Shown: positions 55,267-63,870 of the stretch, in pieces
How the letters are laid out: each line of letters begins with the position of its first letter
Numbering within the stretch: position 1 is the stretch's first letter
Assembly: GCA_018136815.1 (NCBI GenBank)
Contig: CM030937.1
Span: forward strand, 2,366,887-2,430,886
Length of the DNA stretch: 64,000 nucleotides
DNA from: Isochrysis galbana
Taxonomy: Eukaryota; Haptophyta; Isochrysidales; Isochrysidaceae
Direction of reading: 5' to 3'
The notes under the pieces: model-generated
Databases searched by the model: none
What the model saw: only the letters and a program-made list of their open reading frames with translations
What the model was told of the DNA's origin: nothing
Translations under genes and position numbers: made by a program

Positions 55267-55439
55267 CGACGATTCGTCCGCAGAGCGGCTCCGGCTATGG
55301 CCCTTGGGAGAGAGGTCTCCAGAGGGGTCCCGCCGGGAAAGAGCAGAAACAGGTAAAGCGCTGAAAAGTTGTGTCCAATTAGCTAGTGGGGTTGGCTAGG
55401 ATACAACATTTTAATTTTATTATTGCCCATCGGAAGGCT

Positions 55440-55900
55440 GTAGGCATGAATATTCGTGTAAGGTACGCGCCCACACTCGTAGTTGAACAGTTCTCCGTGT
55501 TGCCACTGACGCACAAGACACACAGATTCGGATTCCCCATGGTCTCAAGTCCAGGTTTGCAGATTTTGGTCTCGAAATTTGCGATTCGAATTTTTTTTGC
55601 TGTCACTATAATTGTTGGCTCGTTTAAGGTAATGAACCGGCATGACTTCGACTTCTCGTTCTGCAGTCGCTCTGCGAGACTCTCTCTCTCTCTCTCTCTC
55701 TCTCTCCGTCTCCGTCCTCCTCTCCTCGGCCGACGGAGGGAAGTTTCGTCCAACCAAAACATTCTCCGGTCCCTGACGAATAATTGGGATGGCCCATAGG
55801 GCCTGAGGGCAATGAGAATGAGCAATGAGGAAGACATCCTCGCTCTTGATGTCCTTCTTGTTCTTGTCCTCAGCTTGCTGAGCAAGCTGAATAAAGAAGG
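55440..55900. other. Intergenic with (CT)n microsatellite
   Basis: CT run at 55679-55704. A segment at about 55525-55590 matches 11640-11705 in reverse. No gene. Confidence 0.45.
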
Positions 55901-56521
55901 GAGTGTCTTCCGGCTCCTCCTCCTCATCAATAAGAGGGGGGGGAGCGAGTTGTGTGGTCGTGTTGAGTGAGAGTCGGCATAGGATCCGACTGTGGATCGG
56001 CGCGCTTGCGCGACTGCTGTTGTGGTTGTGGGGTAGGCTGTGTCTGGACTGGCCTCTTTGGGTCCTTCCCTTTAGGTTTAGGTCCATGTGAGCGGCTTCC
56101 GCATACGATTTCTGAGCAGAGGCGCAGAGGCTGAGATTGGGTTGGAAGCCGTAAAGGCCCCAATGATTGATTGTTGTGTCAAGTGCCCGCCCCCGAGGGG
56201 TGCACTGAGCACTGATGGTAGGAGTTGCCTCCATGGGGGATGTTGTTGGGGGGGCAGGCCGGTGGAGGCAGGCGGCAGAGTCAGACTCTGGCTCTGTTGT
56301 CTGTTGATCTGCCTCTCCTGTTCCCTGCTTCTGTGCCTGCTGGGAAGGCAAGGGCGGGTGGGCTATGTCGACGTCGGTGTCAGTCAGGGAGGCGGCCTGT
56401 GAGCGGCCGCGATTCGGCTCCGGCGGGCTTGGGGCGGCCCCTGTGGGGCGTCGTGGCGGCGGGGGGCTGGGAGGTGGGAGCGGTCGGCGCGCGCTCCATC
56501 GCTGAAAGTATAACGATAGTT
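55901..56521 (-). mobile_element. Hairpin-end element E2 with ORF1-like coding remnants
   Basis: The hairpin side (revcomp AACTATCGTTATACTTTC) ends at about 56521. Inward, GCGATGGAGCGCGC starts MERAPTAPTSQPPAATT, which stops after about 39 codons. A second frame (ORF 55545-56351) carries on with Gln/Pro-rich sequence, KSYAEAAHMDL and an acidic DEEEEPEDTPFF patch. '(K)SYAEA' is common in LINE ORF1 proteins. A frameshift between the two frames is likely. Boundaries at the tail end are not defined; the left limit is approximate. Confidence 0.45.
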
Positions 56522-56848
56522 TTTCAAGAGCAGTTGCGAAAGGTAGACGTAGTAGAGGTAGATGGCATATTCAAAGGTTCTTTCTGCCGCGCTCGCATAG
56601 ATAGCGCAACAAACAGCACCACTTCACATCCATCACTAGCTAGCCTTGTAGCTCCTTGATCTCATCAGCTCAAACAGCCAAGACTGGCCTCTCGCCTGAC
56701 TCACCAAACCACCAATCAGATATACCGGGTTACCGTTAGATTGCAAACCGGCAAATCGACAGAATACACAGTACGTGTGTAGACCCCGAAACAGTATGTA
56801 GCGTCTCGATTTGTGCCAACTAACTCGGCTAGGTCTTCAGCGTTTGAT
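56522..56848. other. 3' flank of the MDR gene, no gene seen
   Basis: Unique, moderately AT-rich sequence between E2 and the dehydrogenase stop codon. Confidence 0.35.
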
Positions 56849-58123
56849 CTATCGATCAACCTGCACAAATCCTTCCCTTTGATGAGAGGCTCGCCAAGTA
56901 TCCAAGGGCGCCCACAAATCACGTCCTGGGAAACCTGATCGGCCTCCTGTGTCCATGTCACGGGGCCACGAGTGGTATTCAAAGTATTGGTCGACAAGCT
57001 CCCGAAGAGCATGCATGCTTGTGCTCATTGAGCGGCCGGTCCCGCTTGCATGAGAACCGAGCTGAGCCACTTTGCTGCTTAGCATGTTGCCCAGGCTGAG
57101 CCGCACCTCCGATTTGGACTGCCTCATCTCCTTGGGCGTGTGGACAGCTCCACTGTCAATGAGGCTGAGGCTCTTGCGAAGCACACTAATGCTCGTCTCA
57201 TTCGGCATCCATACACCGTGAAGGCCCCCAGAAATGATGCCGTCAGCGGGCGAGCCGTAAGGGTAGTCAGAGTTCTCATTCGCCGGAGCAGAATGCCGCA
57301 TATTAATTGACATAGTCGATAACATTCTTCCAGCTTCCGCGAGGGCTCCTTCTGAGATCGCCCTTTTCAACGAGTTGCTAGCAATGCTCACATACGAAAC
57401 GCCCCAGCGCTCTTCAATGAGCCATGGTTCATCCTCGCAGCCAATAACATCGATGACCCCACCAAGCTCTCCATCAAATGGTCCAGTGTTTTCAAGTCCG
57501 AGAACGAAATCCGCACTACTTGTGGGCGCCGGCGCGATGAGCGATGAGATGCTACTGCCTAGCAAAGCATCATGAAAGTCCAGCGTCGACACCTTGCAGC
57601 CGCTGCCATCAATATGCGATCTTCTGTTTTGAGATGCGATGCGGCTGAGGGCCGGCCCGGTGCCCACGACTAGCGGCTGTGCTCCACGATAGTCGATTAG
57701 CGAGGCTAACAGCGGAGGGAGCGGTCCGGACGAGCCAGCCACCATGACTGTCTTGCCGGCATGATTCCCACCCATATGCACTCCCACGCGGTCCAGCGCA
57801 GCACAGGCAGTGAGCAACAGGAGAGGAAGGCGCGCGGCACCGTCCCATGAGACGCCTCGAGGTTTGACAAAGGGTTGCATCTCTACGCTCACCACTTCAC
57901 CCCGCCTAGGCGCCTTTGAGCTCCGCACAAAGCCAATGACCTCTCTCGCACCATCATGCAGCTCCCCGTCTGCATCACACATAGTGCCGGCGGCGACGCA
58001 CAGGTGGGGCTCGGCGGAGAAGGGACCTCGGCTGATGAACCCGTCGGCGCTGCTCCAACGCTCTCTACATAGCGCGTCCACCGGCGCCAAGAGCGCCGCC
58101 TCGGTGCGCAGGCTGAAGCGCAT
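56849..58123 (-). CDS. MDR-superfamily (zinc-type alcohol dehydrogenase/quinone reductase-like) protein
   Basis: Intronless 424-aa frame from ATG 58123 (MRFSLRTEAALLAPV); the frame is open further upstream but without another ATG. An N-terminal catalytic-like half contains VVSVEMQPFVKPRGVSWDGA. The Rossmann half has GKTVMVAGSSGPLPPLLASL, PLVVGTGPAL, a later GGVIDVIGCEDEPW and HALRELVDQYF near the C-terminus. This order fits medium-chain dehydrogenase/reductases, which bind NAD(P)H. The classical zinc ligands are not evident, so a quinone-reductase-like or divergent member is more likely. Substrate unknown. A hydrophobic stretch encoded just upstream (FFLITAVIIKALGLYLLI) has no start codon and could belong to an unannotated first exon. 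Confidence 0.55.
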   Translation of the reverse strand: MRFSLRTEAALLAPVDALCRERWSSADGFISRGPFSAEPHLCVAAGTMCDADGELHDGAREVIGFVRSSKAPRRGEVVSVEMQPFVKPRGVSWDGAARLPLLLLTACAALDRVGVHMGGNHAGKTVMVAGSSGPLPPLLASLIDYRGAQPLVVGTGPALSRIASQNRRSHIDGSGCKVSTLDFHDALLGSSISSLIAPAPTSSADFVLGLENTGPFDGELGGVIDVIGCEDEPWLIEERWGVSYVSIASNSLKRAISEGALAEAGRMLSTMSINMRHSAPANENSDYPYGSPADGIISGGLHGVWMPNETSISVLRKSLSLIDSGAVHTPKEMRQSKSEVRLSLGNMLSSKVAQLGSHASGTGRSMSTSMHALRELVDQYFEYHSWPRDMDTGGRSGFPGRDLWAPLDTWRASHQREGFVQVDR

Positions 58124-58569
58124 CACCCCCGGCTTCGCTTCCCCCTCCCTCCCTCCCCCCCCCCGCGCGCGAGGTGTGGGCGGCTGGGCGCAGGATGAAG
58201 ACGGGGAGCGGATGAGGAGGTAAAGCCCCAAGGCCTTGATGATGACGGCGGTGATGAGAAAGAAGGTGCAGAAGAGGAGGAGCGCAAAAAGGGGGAGGGG
58301 CTCTTTACTCCTTCTAAAGTGTTTTTTACTCTGGGTGCTGGGTGCTGGGTGCTAATCAAGTAATCAAGGCTTCTAAAGTTTTTTTTTCTCTGGCGCGAGA
58401 CGGCGGGTGGCGGGCGCGCTAGCTGCACAGCTGCACACTGCACACCTGCCCGCCTCTACATGCCTTCGCTCCATGTATGGGGCATGGGGGTTCGGTGATG
58501 ACGTAGAGGGTGGAGGCCCAAGGAGTGGATAGATGTGATGACGCGGCTGCAGCGGATACCCGGGTATTC
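58124..58569. other. Upstream region of the MDR gene, no gene seen
   Basis: Contains GGGTGCTGGGTGCTGGGTGC triplication (58334-58354) and poly-T/poly-A tracts. No other gene. Confidence 0.4.
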
Positions 58570-58685
58570 CCCCTACATGTTATCTCCCTGGCACCATCGC
58601 GGTGACCAGGGCCAGGGCGGCTGAGAGGAGGGAGAGCGACGCCATCGCTCGCGCTCTCTCCAGAACTAGAACAGAACCTAGCCCA
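58570..58685 (-). repeat. Duplicated signal-peptide-like segment (second copy)
   Basis: Minus-strand match to 44251-44334, encoding MASLSLLSAALALVTAMVPG and then a stop. It directly abuts the left target duplication of the hAT element. Confidence 0.6.
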
Positions 58686-58868
58686 GTCACTCATTGGCCC
58701 AGGCCAGAGTTTCGCGAAATGTTTTGCAAAATTTGGGTGGACCACCAAAATAGAAATTTGTGACCGAAATTTGGGTGCAAGTGCGAAGCGCTGAAGAACG
58801 GCGCGTAGCGCCGAAGCGAAATTTGGGCCCCGAAGCCCCCCCCTCCCCCCGCCTCCCCCCCCCCCCGC

Positions 58869-60113
58869 ATGCGCACGCGCATGACGCCCTCTAGCTCTGC
58901 TAGCTCCTGCTCTAAGCGGCCGAGGCCTGCCTCCTCAGAGAGGGAGAGGGTGCCGCCGTCCGAGTCCGAGTCCGAGCCCCGCCCCCTGCGCAATGTGGTG
59001 CAACAGATCACGGCATCAGAGGCGGAGGAGGAGGACAATGCCCCGGAGTCGGAAGAGTCGGAGTCGGACTACGATAACGCCATTGAAGAGGACAGTTCCG
59101 AGGACGAACTGCGGGCGGCCTTGGGTGAGGACAGGAGGTCGAGGGAAGATAGGGCTCGGCGCAGTCGCGCGGATCGGCCGGAAGGTGGTGCAACAGCTGC
59201 CAGCCACACATTGTGTTCACCATCCCGGGGTTCATTCGTACCCGGGCAAGCTTGTCTGCACCTCTCGATCGGCGAGTGCGAGGTGGTGGAGGCTGCCCGC
59301 AGTGACGGCCGGGTGCGTGTAGCGTGGGAAAGGAAGAGAGGAAGTGGTGAGACGGCCACGTCCGAACAGCTCTTGCGCTGGGTAGAGACGGCATCGCTAA
59401 AGAAGATAGGACTGCGCCGCTCTCCACGGCTGTCGGGAGCCCCCCAACAACCACAACCACGCCGTGGCATCTTTGGAGTTGAGCTGCCAGAAATGGCAGC
59501 ACACGAACGTGACCGGCTGGCAAAGAGGAAGCCACCAGCGGGCGTCCGCGGCCGAAAGGTCGGAGTACGTACCTCCAAGCAGACAAAGGTTTCGATCGCA
59601 CAGCGCTTGCGTGAATTCCCCAACCACACCTTCCGTGCATCCGCAGGCGAGCTTTATTGTGCAGCGTGCAAGCAAACGCTGGCAAACATCAAAAGCTCCA
59701 TTACGGCTCACGTGCATTATGCGAAGCACATTGCGGCAGTGGAAGCTTTGGCGACGCGCACCGAGGCGGATGCTACATTGGTTGGGGAACTAGGAGAGTA
59801 CTTCACCAATCACTCCGACGAGGCGGGCGCCAATCTTCCACCTGATCTACATCTCTTTCGCTACCGTGTCGTCGAATGCTTCCTTCACGCTGGGATACCT
59901 CTCGAGCGCTTGGTGTTCATTCGGAAACTTCTAGAGCGCAGCGACAAGCCCCTCACGGATCATTCACATCTCCGCGCCACTTATATCCCGCAGGTCGCAG
60001 ATCGAGAGCTCGCCTTGTTGCGTAAAGAGGTCCAGGGTAAGGTTGTGAATAGGTTGCAATCGGAGCCAACATGTTTGAACCTATTAGTGCTCGAGAGCCA
60101 ACATATTAGATAG
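58869..60113 (+). CDS. hAT-element ORF1: BED-finger, hAT N-terminal-like protein
   Basis: 414 aa. An acidic/Ser-rich N-terminus (SESESEPRP, EAEEEDNAPESEE) is followed by a possible Tudor/PWWP-like stretch (VVEAARSDGRVRVAWERK) and RRSPRLSGAP. A BED-type zinc finger comes next (FPNHTFRASAGELYCAACKQ then HVHYAKH) and a helical segment VVECFLHAGIPLERLVFIRK, LLERSDKPLTDHSHLRATYI typical of hAT transposase N-terminal regions. A GTAAGG donor at about 60036 suggests the true protein splices onward and that the last 25 residues are intronic. No catalytic core is visible in this ORF. Confidence 0.65.
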   Translation: MRTRMTPSSSASSCSKRPRPASSERERVPPSESESEPRPLRNVVQQITASEAEEEDNAPESEESESDYDNAIEEDSSEDELRAALGEDRRSREDRARRSRADRPEGGATAASHTLCSPSRGSFVPGQACLHLSIGECEVVEAARSDGRVRVAWERKRGSGETATSEQLLRWVETASLKKIGLRRSPRLSGAPQQPQPRRGIFGVELPEMAAHERDRLAKRKPPAGVRGRKVGVRTSKQTKVSIAQRLREFPNHTFRASAGELYCAACKQTLANIKSSITAHVHYAKHIAAVEALATRTEADATLVGELGEYFTNHSDEAGANLPPDLHLFRYRVVECFLHAGIPLERLVFIRKLLERSDKPLTDHSHLRATYIPQVADRELALLRKEVQGKVVNRLQSEPTCLNLLVLESQHIR

Positions 60114-60444
60114 TATTAGCAGCATGCCGCCAACATATTAGATAGTATTAGTGCTTTTGAGGAGGGGTATTAACGGTATTTGCTTGTTAACATGTTAACA
60201 GTACAGGTATATGTATGTATTATAATAAGGGCTAAGGGGCCCTTGCCCTTGCTTGCTTGACCCTTGAGGTACCCTTGCTTGTTGCTTGGTTGGTACTACT
60301 GAGGAGAAAACGAAAGAAGAGCCGCGGCGTGAGCTGCGGCGTTAGTATAGTAGAAGACAATATAGAAATAGAAGTCATATACAAAATAACAGCTTTTATC
60401 AATTTCTACTTTTGTATCGCTAGACTACTGACACAAGTCCAGCA

Positions 60445-61716
60445 TTGATTTTTCGGTTTTTCGTCGGCAACCCGACAAGCAGTAGCAACATGGGGAAGCG
60501 CAAGAGTCAGGGGAGCAGCGCCGACGAGGAGTTGTTCGAGGTGGACCGCATCAAGGCGCGCAAACTGGAGAACGGCCACCCCGTGTACCTGATCGCATGG
60601 AAGGGCTACGCGGACGAAAAGCACGACACCTGGGAGCCCTTGTCCAACCTGGCCGGCATCGAGCAAGACGTGGCAGCGTTCGAGGCCAAGCAGCGGAAGG
60701 AGATGCTGGACTTCGCGGAGAACCTGCGGGCGAGGAAGAAGAAGCAGGCGGACACGAACAAGGCGTTGGACAATGAGGAGGCCGACAGCTCGGCACGAAC
60801 AACCTGGGCCTCTCTGCTGCACCCCGCCAATGCGGGCGGTGCGGATTCAAAGAGTCTGTTGAAGGGAACCATTTCCAAGTCCGCCACCGGACTCGAAGGG
60901 AAGAAGAAGGCAGCCATATGGATGAGGTACAAGCCCGACGTGTCCACGAACGCCAAGCCGAAGCACTACGTTTGCCAAGAGCTGGTAGGCCAAGGTGAGA
61001 AGGCCAAGATCTGCGGCACGGTCCTCAACGCATCGACAGGTCCGACGAGCTTGTGGAATCATCACGCCGGCAAGCACAAGAACGCCTACCAGGAGCTGAA
61101 GGGCTACCTCAACGTCGAGGTGTCCGACCCCGGCGTGAGCATTGGCGACTCGTTCCAACGCACCCTTAAGGCGGCTGCGTTCTCTGACGCCCGCAAGGCT
61201 GAGTGCGATTTGGCGTGCGCTCGCTGGCTCGTCAAGTCGGCGAGGCCAGTGTCGTTGCCCGAGACGGACGAGCCGTTCCGCAACATGATCTCCATCTTGA
61301 CGCGCGACGCATGGAAGCCACCAAACCGTCGCAACGTGGCTGACAACATCCTCAAGCTCTCGGCAAGTGGTCAAGTGCGCGTCCAAGTTTGGTTTAGCAA
61401 CATGGTGATGGACGGCGTCAAACCATCTATGGCCGGAGACATCTGGTCGCACAAGGGCTGCTCCCTCATGGGCATTTGCATGTACGGCATCAACTCCAAC
61501 TGGGTGCTCGACGAGTGGCTGGTGGCCGCCACACCGTTCGGTACGACTCGGCACACGGGCAAGGCCATCGACGATGTGACCGTTGAGGCTTTGCAGCGCC
61601 AGGGCCCTGATGAGTCGCTACAACAAGCGCATAGTGGGTTGATCGTGGCTTTGAAGCAATTTCTCATTTACTTTTATCTCTTGTATCTCACTATTGCCTT
61701 ACGTGATTACTATTGA
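60445..61716 (+). CDS. hAT-element ORF2: chromodomain plus BED plus partial hAT transposase
   Basis: First ATG in context is 60490 (MGKRKSQGSSADEELFEVD), giving about 408 aa. A chromodomain spans roughly residues 15-65: FEVDRIKARKLENGHPVYLI, then AWKGYADEKHDTWEPLSNLA, with the aromatic-cage Tyr/Trp positions. A BED finger follows (YVCQELVGQG...KICGTVLN, LWNHHAGKHK). Then comes the transposase N-terminal half, DLACARWLVKSARPVSLPE, and the region of the first catalytic Asp, MAGDIWSHKGCSLMGICMYG. The frame ends YFYLLYLTIALRDYY without the remaining catalytic Asp/Glu or the hATC dimerisation domain. It is either interrupted by an intron or a truncated transposase. Chromodomains target methylated histone H3 in chromovirus integrases; a similar targeting role here is inference. 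Confidence 0.7.
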   Translation: MIFRFFVGNPTSSSNMGKRKSQGSSADEELFEVDRIKARKLENGHPVYLIAWKGYADEKHDTWEPLSNLAGIEQDVAAFEAKQRKEMLDFAENLRARKKKQADTNKALDNEEADSSARTTWASLLHPANAGGADSKSLLKGTISKSATGLEGKKKAAIWMRYKPDVSTNAKPKHYVCQELVGQGEKAKICGTVLNASTGPTSLWNHHAGKHKNAYQELKGYLNVEVSDPGVSIGDSFQRTLKAAAFSDARKAECDLACARWLVKSARPVSLPETDEPFRNMISILTRDAWKPPNRRNVADNILKLSASGQVRVQVWFSNMVMDGVKPSMAGDIWSHKGCSLMGICMYGINSNWVLDEWLVAATPFGTTRHTGKAIDDVTVEALQRQGPDESLQQAHSGLIVALKQFLIYFYLLYLTIALRDYY

Positions 61717-61949
61717 TTGCGTCCTATGAGTATGAGCTATGAGTTGTAAGTAAGTGTAGCACCTACGCGAATGTTAGCTAGGTGCGTATCGATGCGCGCG
61801 GAGCGCGCTAGCTCTATAGCCGAGAGCAAAGCAAAATACCCGCGAAATTTGGGTGGAGCGGGCCCGAAACTTAGTGAAATGCGTGCGAAATTTCGAAACG
61901 AAATTTGGGCGGGGCCGAAACGAAACTCTGGCCTGGGCCAAGTCACTCA

Positions 61950-62217
61950 CTATGGGGGTGCGGAGGGCACCAGCTGCAATGGGTAAATGACGGGCTAAAT
62001 AAGCTCCCTATAGGCTCCGGTAGGATGGATCAGCAAAAAAAGTGGGGGTTGTCCGGCGAAATTTTCGAAAAATACCGAATTTCAGGCCTTCGAAGACGGT
62101 GCGCGAAATACAGTCGGGCCCCCTCCGGTATATTTTTAGTGAGGCCGTTCATGCAAGGCACAAATATCGAAAGACGAGGAAATTGCTGTCGCCAGCTCAC
62201 TAGGTCTACCACGCTTG
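61950..62217. other. Unassigned intergenic DNA
   Basis: No gene. It precedes the tandem repeat and lies within a long plus-strand shadow ORF. Confidence 0.35.
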
Positions 62218-62745
62218 GAACCATATCAAGAAATGCCGCCCTAGCACTCACGCCAATCGCCCCACATCGCGTCGAAATTGGCCGTGTGTGGGTCGACAAC
62301 AACGCCAACGTTACCCGGCCGAACGAGCCGGAGTGCCCAACTTTCGAACACGACCGGGCGCGCTGCTGGCGCTTTCACGTTCACCCACTTGGACAGAATG
62401 GCTCGCCAGGCACCATATCAAGAAATTCCGCCCTAGCAGTCAGGCCAATCGCCCCAGCCGCCCGCGCGCATCGCGCTGAAGTTGGCCGTGTGTGGGCCGA
62501 CAACAACGTTAAGTCTACAGGCCGAAGCACGCCCGAGTGCCCAACTTTCGAACACGACCGGGCGCGCTGCCGGCGCTTTCACGTTTCACGTTCACCCACT
62601 TGCACAAAATGGCTTGCCAGACACCATATCAAGAAATGCCGCCCTAGCAGTCACGCCAATCGCCAAAGCCGCCCGCGCGCATCGCGTCGAAGTTGGCCGT
62701 GTGTGGCGACGTCAACAACGCCAACGTTACCCGGCCGAACAAAAA
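62218..62745. repeat. Tandem repeat, about 200-bp unit, 2.6 copies
   Basis: Unit starts CCATATCAAGAAATGCCGCC at about 62221, 62412 and 62623. It includes GTTGGCCGTGTGTGG, CCCAACTTTCGAACACGACC and GCGCTTTCACGTT. The third copy ends in a poly-A run (62741-62749). Confidence 0.8.
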
Positions 62746-62972
62746 AAAACCTTTTAAAATTCTCGCCTCGCGCGTGGCTATGGGGTTAACTACTGTAGCC
62801 ACGCCCATTTCCCTTCCTCTCCCTCACTTCCCGCCTTGCGGCGACTCCCCTCGTGCTCTACTTAGGGGCCCAGGTTGCGGGGGGGGGCCGGGTTGGGCGG
62901 GGTGCACCGGCCCCCGGTGGTCTGTTTTCGCCTTCCTCCTGTGCCTTCGGGTGGCCCGTTAGAACTGTCTTA

Positions 62973-63854
62973 AATAAATAAAATAATCAATGTTATATCC
63001 TAGCCAACCCCACTAGCTTATTGGACACAACTTTTCCGTCCCGGAATCCCGCCATGCCTGACGAGCCAGGTGTCCGAGTGCTACCGGGGGGTGGGGGCAC
63101 TGCCCCCTCCCCTCGATATTTGTCCTCCCCCCAGTGCACGCACCGACCCCGCGCACCCCAGCGCGTCCTCTCCTCGAGTCCACGCTGGGGGAAAACCCCT
63201 TTCGGGTAAAAGCAACGCGGGGGGGGGGGGCATTCGTGAGATAGGGGCCCAGAAGCGCTAATCTCCCTCGCTAGTGCGAGTGGCCGCGGCGAGCCGCGGC
63301 CCTTCCCTCCTGGCTCTGGCGCCCCCGTCTTCTCTTACCCAAACGGGGCGAGAAGACACGTCACTGCCGGAGGGGAGAGCTGCCGCTCCCCCCTCCCCTC
63401 CCTCTTTCCTTTTCCTCCTCTCTTCCCTGCGGCGGGGGCCCATGGCGCGCGCCTGCGGCCCCTCGCTCAGGTCCCCAGATGGCCTGCAGGGCCTGGGAGC
63501 ACAGCTCAGGGGGCAGGTGAGGCTGGGGCATGGCCCTGGCCCCTCCTGCCTCTCCCTCGCTGGCGCTCCGAGCCCCTGCGGGTCGACTGGAGCTGGCTGG
63601 GGGGTCCTGAACAGGGGGGCCCAGGGGGAGGAGGGGCTGGTCAGAGGAATGGGCAGGCCACGACGGGCCAAGGCGGGCGAGTCAGGCGGGCCTGTGAGGA
63701 GAGGAATAGGTCAGCAGGGCTGTGTGCTCCTGGCAAGCCATCAGGCGTGCCAGGAGAGTGGGTGGATCCTCCCCCATGGCAGGGGAGGAGTGGAGAGAGA
63801 GGGGGGCTCGTGCCCCCCCATCCCCCATGGGCGAACTAAGTATAAACTTAGTTG
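62973..63854 (-). mobile_element. Hairpin-end element, family C copy C2 (uninterrupted)
   Basis: About 882 bp. The tail side (AATAAATAAAATAATCAATG) is at 62973 and the hairpin (ACTAAGTATAAACTTAGTTG) ends at about 63854. The flanks share TTAGAACTGTCTTA (62959-62972 and 63857-63870), 16 bp if one mismatch at the second position is allowed. It provides the intact reference for C1 and the ends of C3. No protein. Confidence 0.85.
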
Positions 63855-63870
63855 CTTTAGAACTGTCTTA

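Larger units (their letters stand above)
50635..55422 (-). mobile_element. 4.8-kb hairpin-end element C3 carrying a gypsy-like pol
   Basis: Left end CAACTAAGTTTATACTTGG (from 50636) plus about 555 bp colinear with C1/C2. Right end GAAAAGTTGTGTCCAATTAG, then GGTTGGCTAGGATACAACAT and a T/A tail, as in C1/C2. It is flanked by an exact 17-bp duplication TTGCCCATCGGAAGGCT at 50618-50634 and 55423-55439. The middle 290 bp or so of a normal C element is replaced by about 4.17 kb with gag-like and pol ORFs on the minus strand. No LTRs and no integrase are visible. It is either the full-length parent of the C family or a C element that acquired retrotransposon DNA. Confidence 0.8.
58694..61941 (+). 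mobile_element. Complete hAT-type DNA transposon, 3,248 bp
   Basis: Terminal inverted repeats TTGGCCCAGGCCAGAGTTTC (left, 58694) and its complement at the right end (GAAACTCTGGCCTGGGCCAA, ending 61941). Subterminal GAAATTTGGG copies occur at both ends. An exact 8-bp duplication GTCACTCA flanks it at 58686-58693 and 61942-61949, the hAT hallmark. Two plus-strand ORFs lie inside, both with hAT-type BED fingers; both lack the C-terminal dimerisation region. Confidence 0.92.

Noticed and set aside
61905-62789. 294-aa plus-strand ORF
   Set aside because: It spans the hAT right end and the tandem array; the repeated peptide reflects the DNA repeat.
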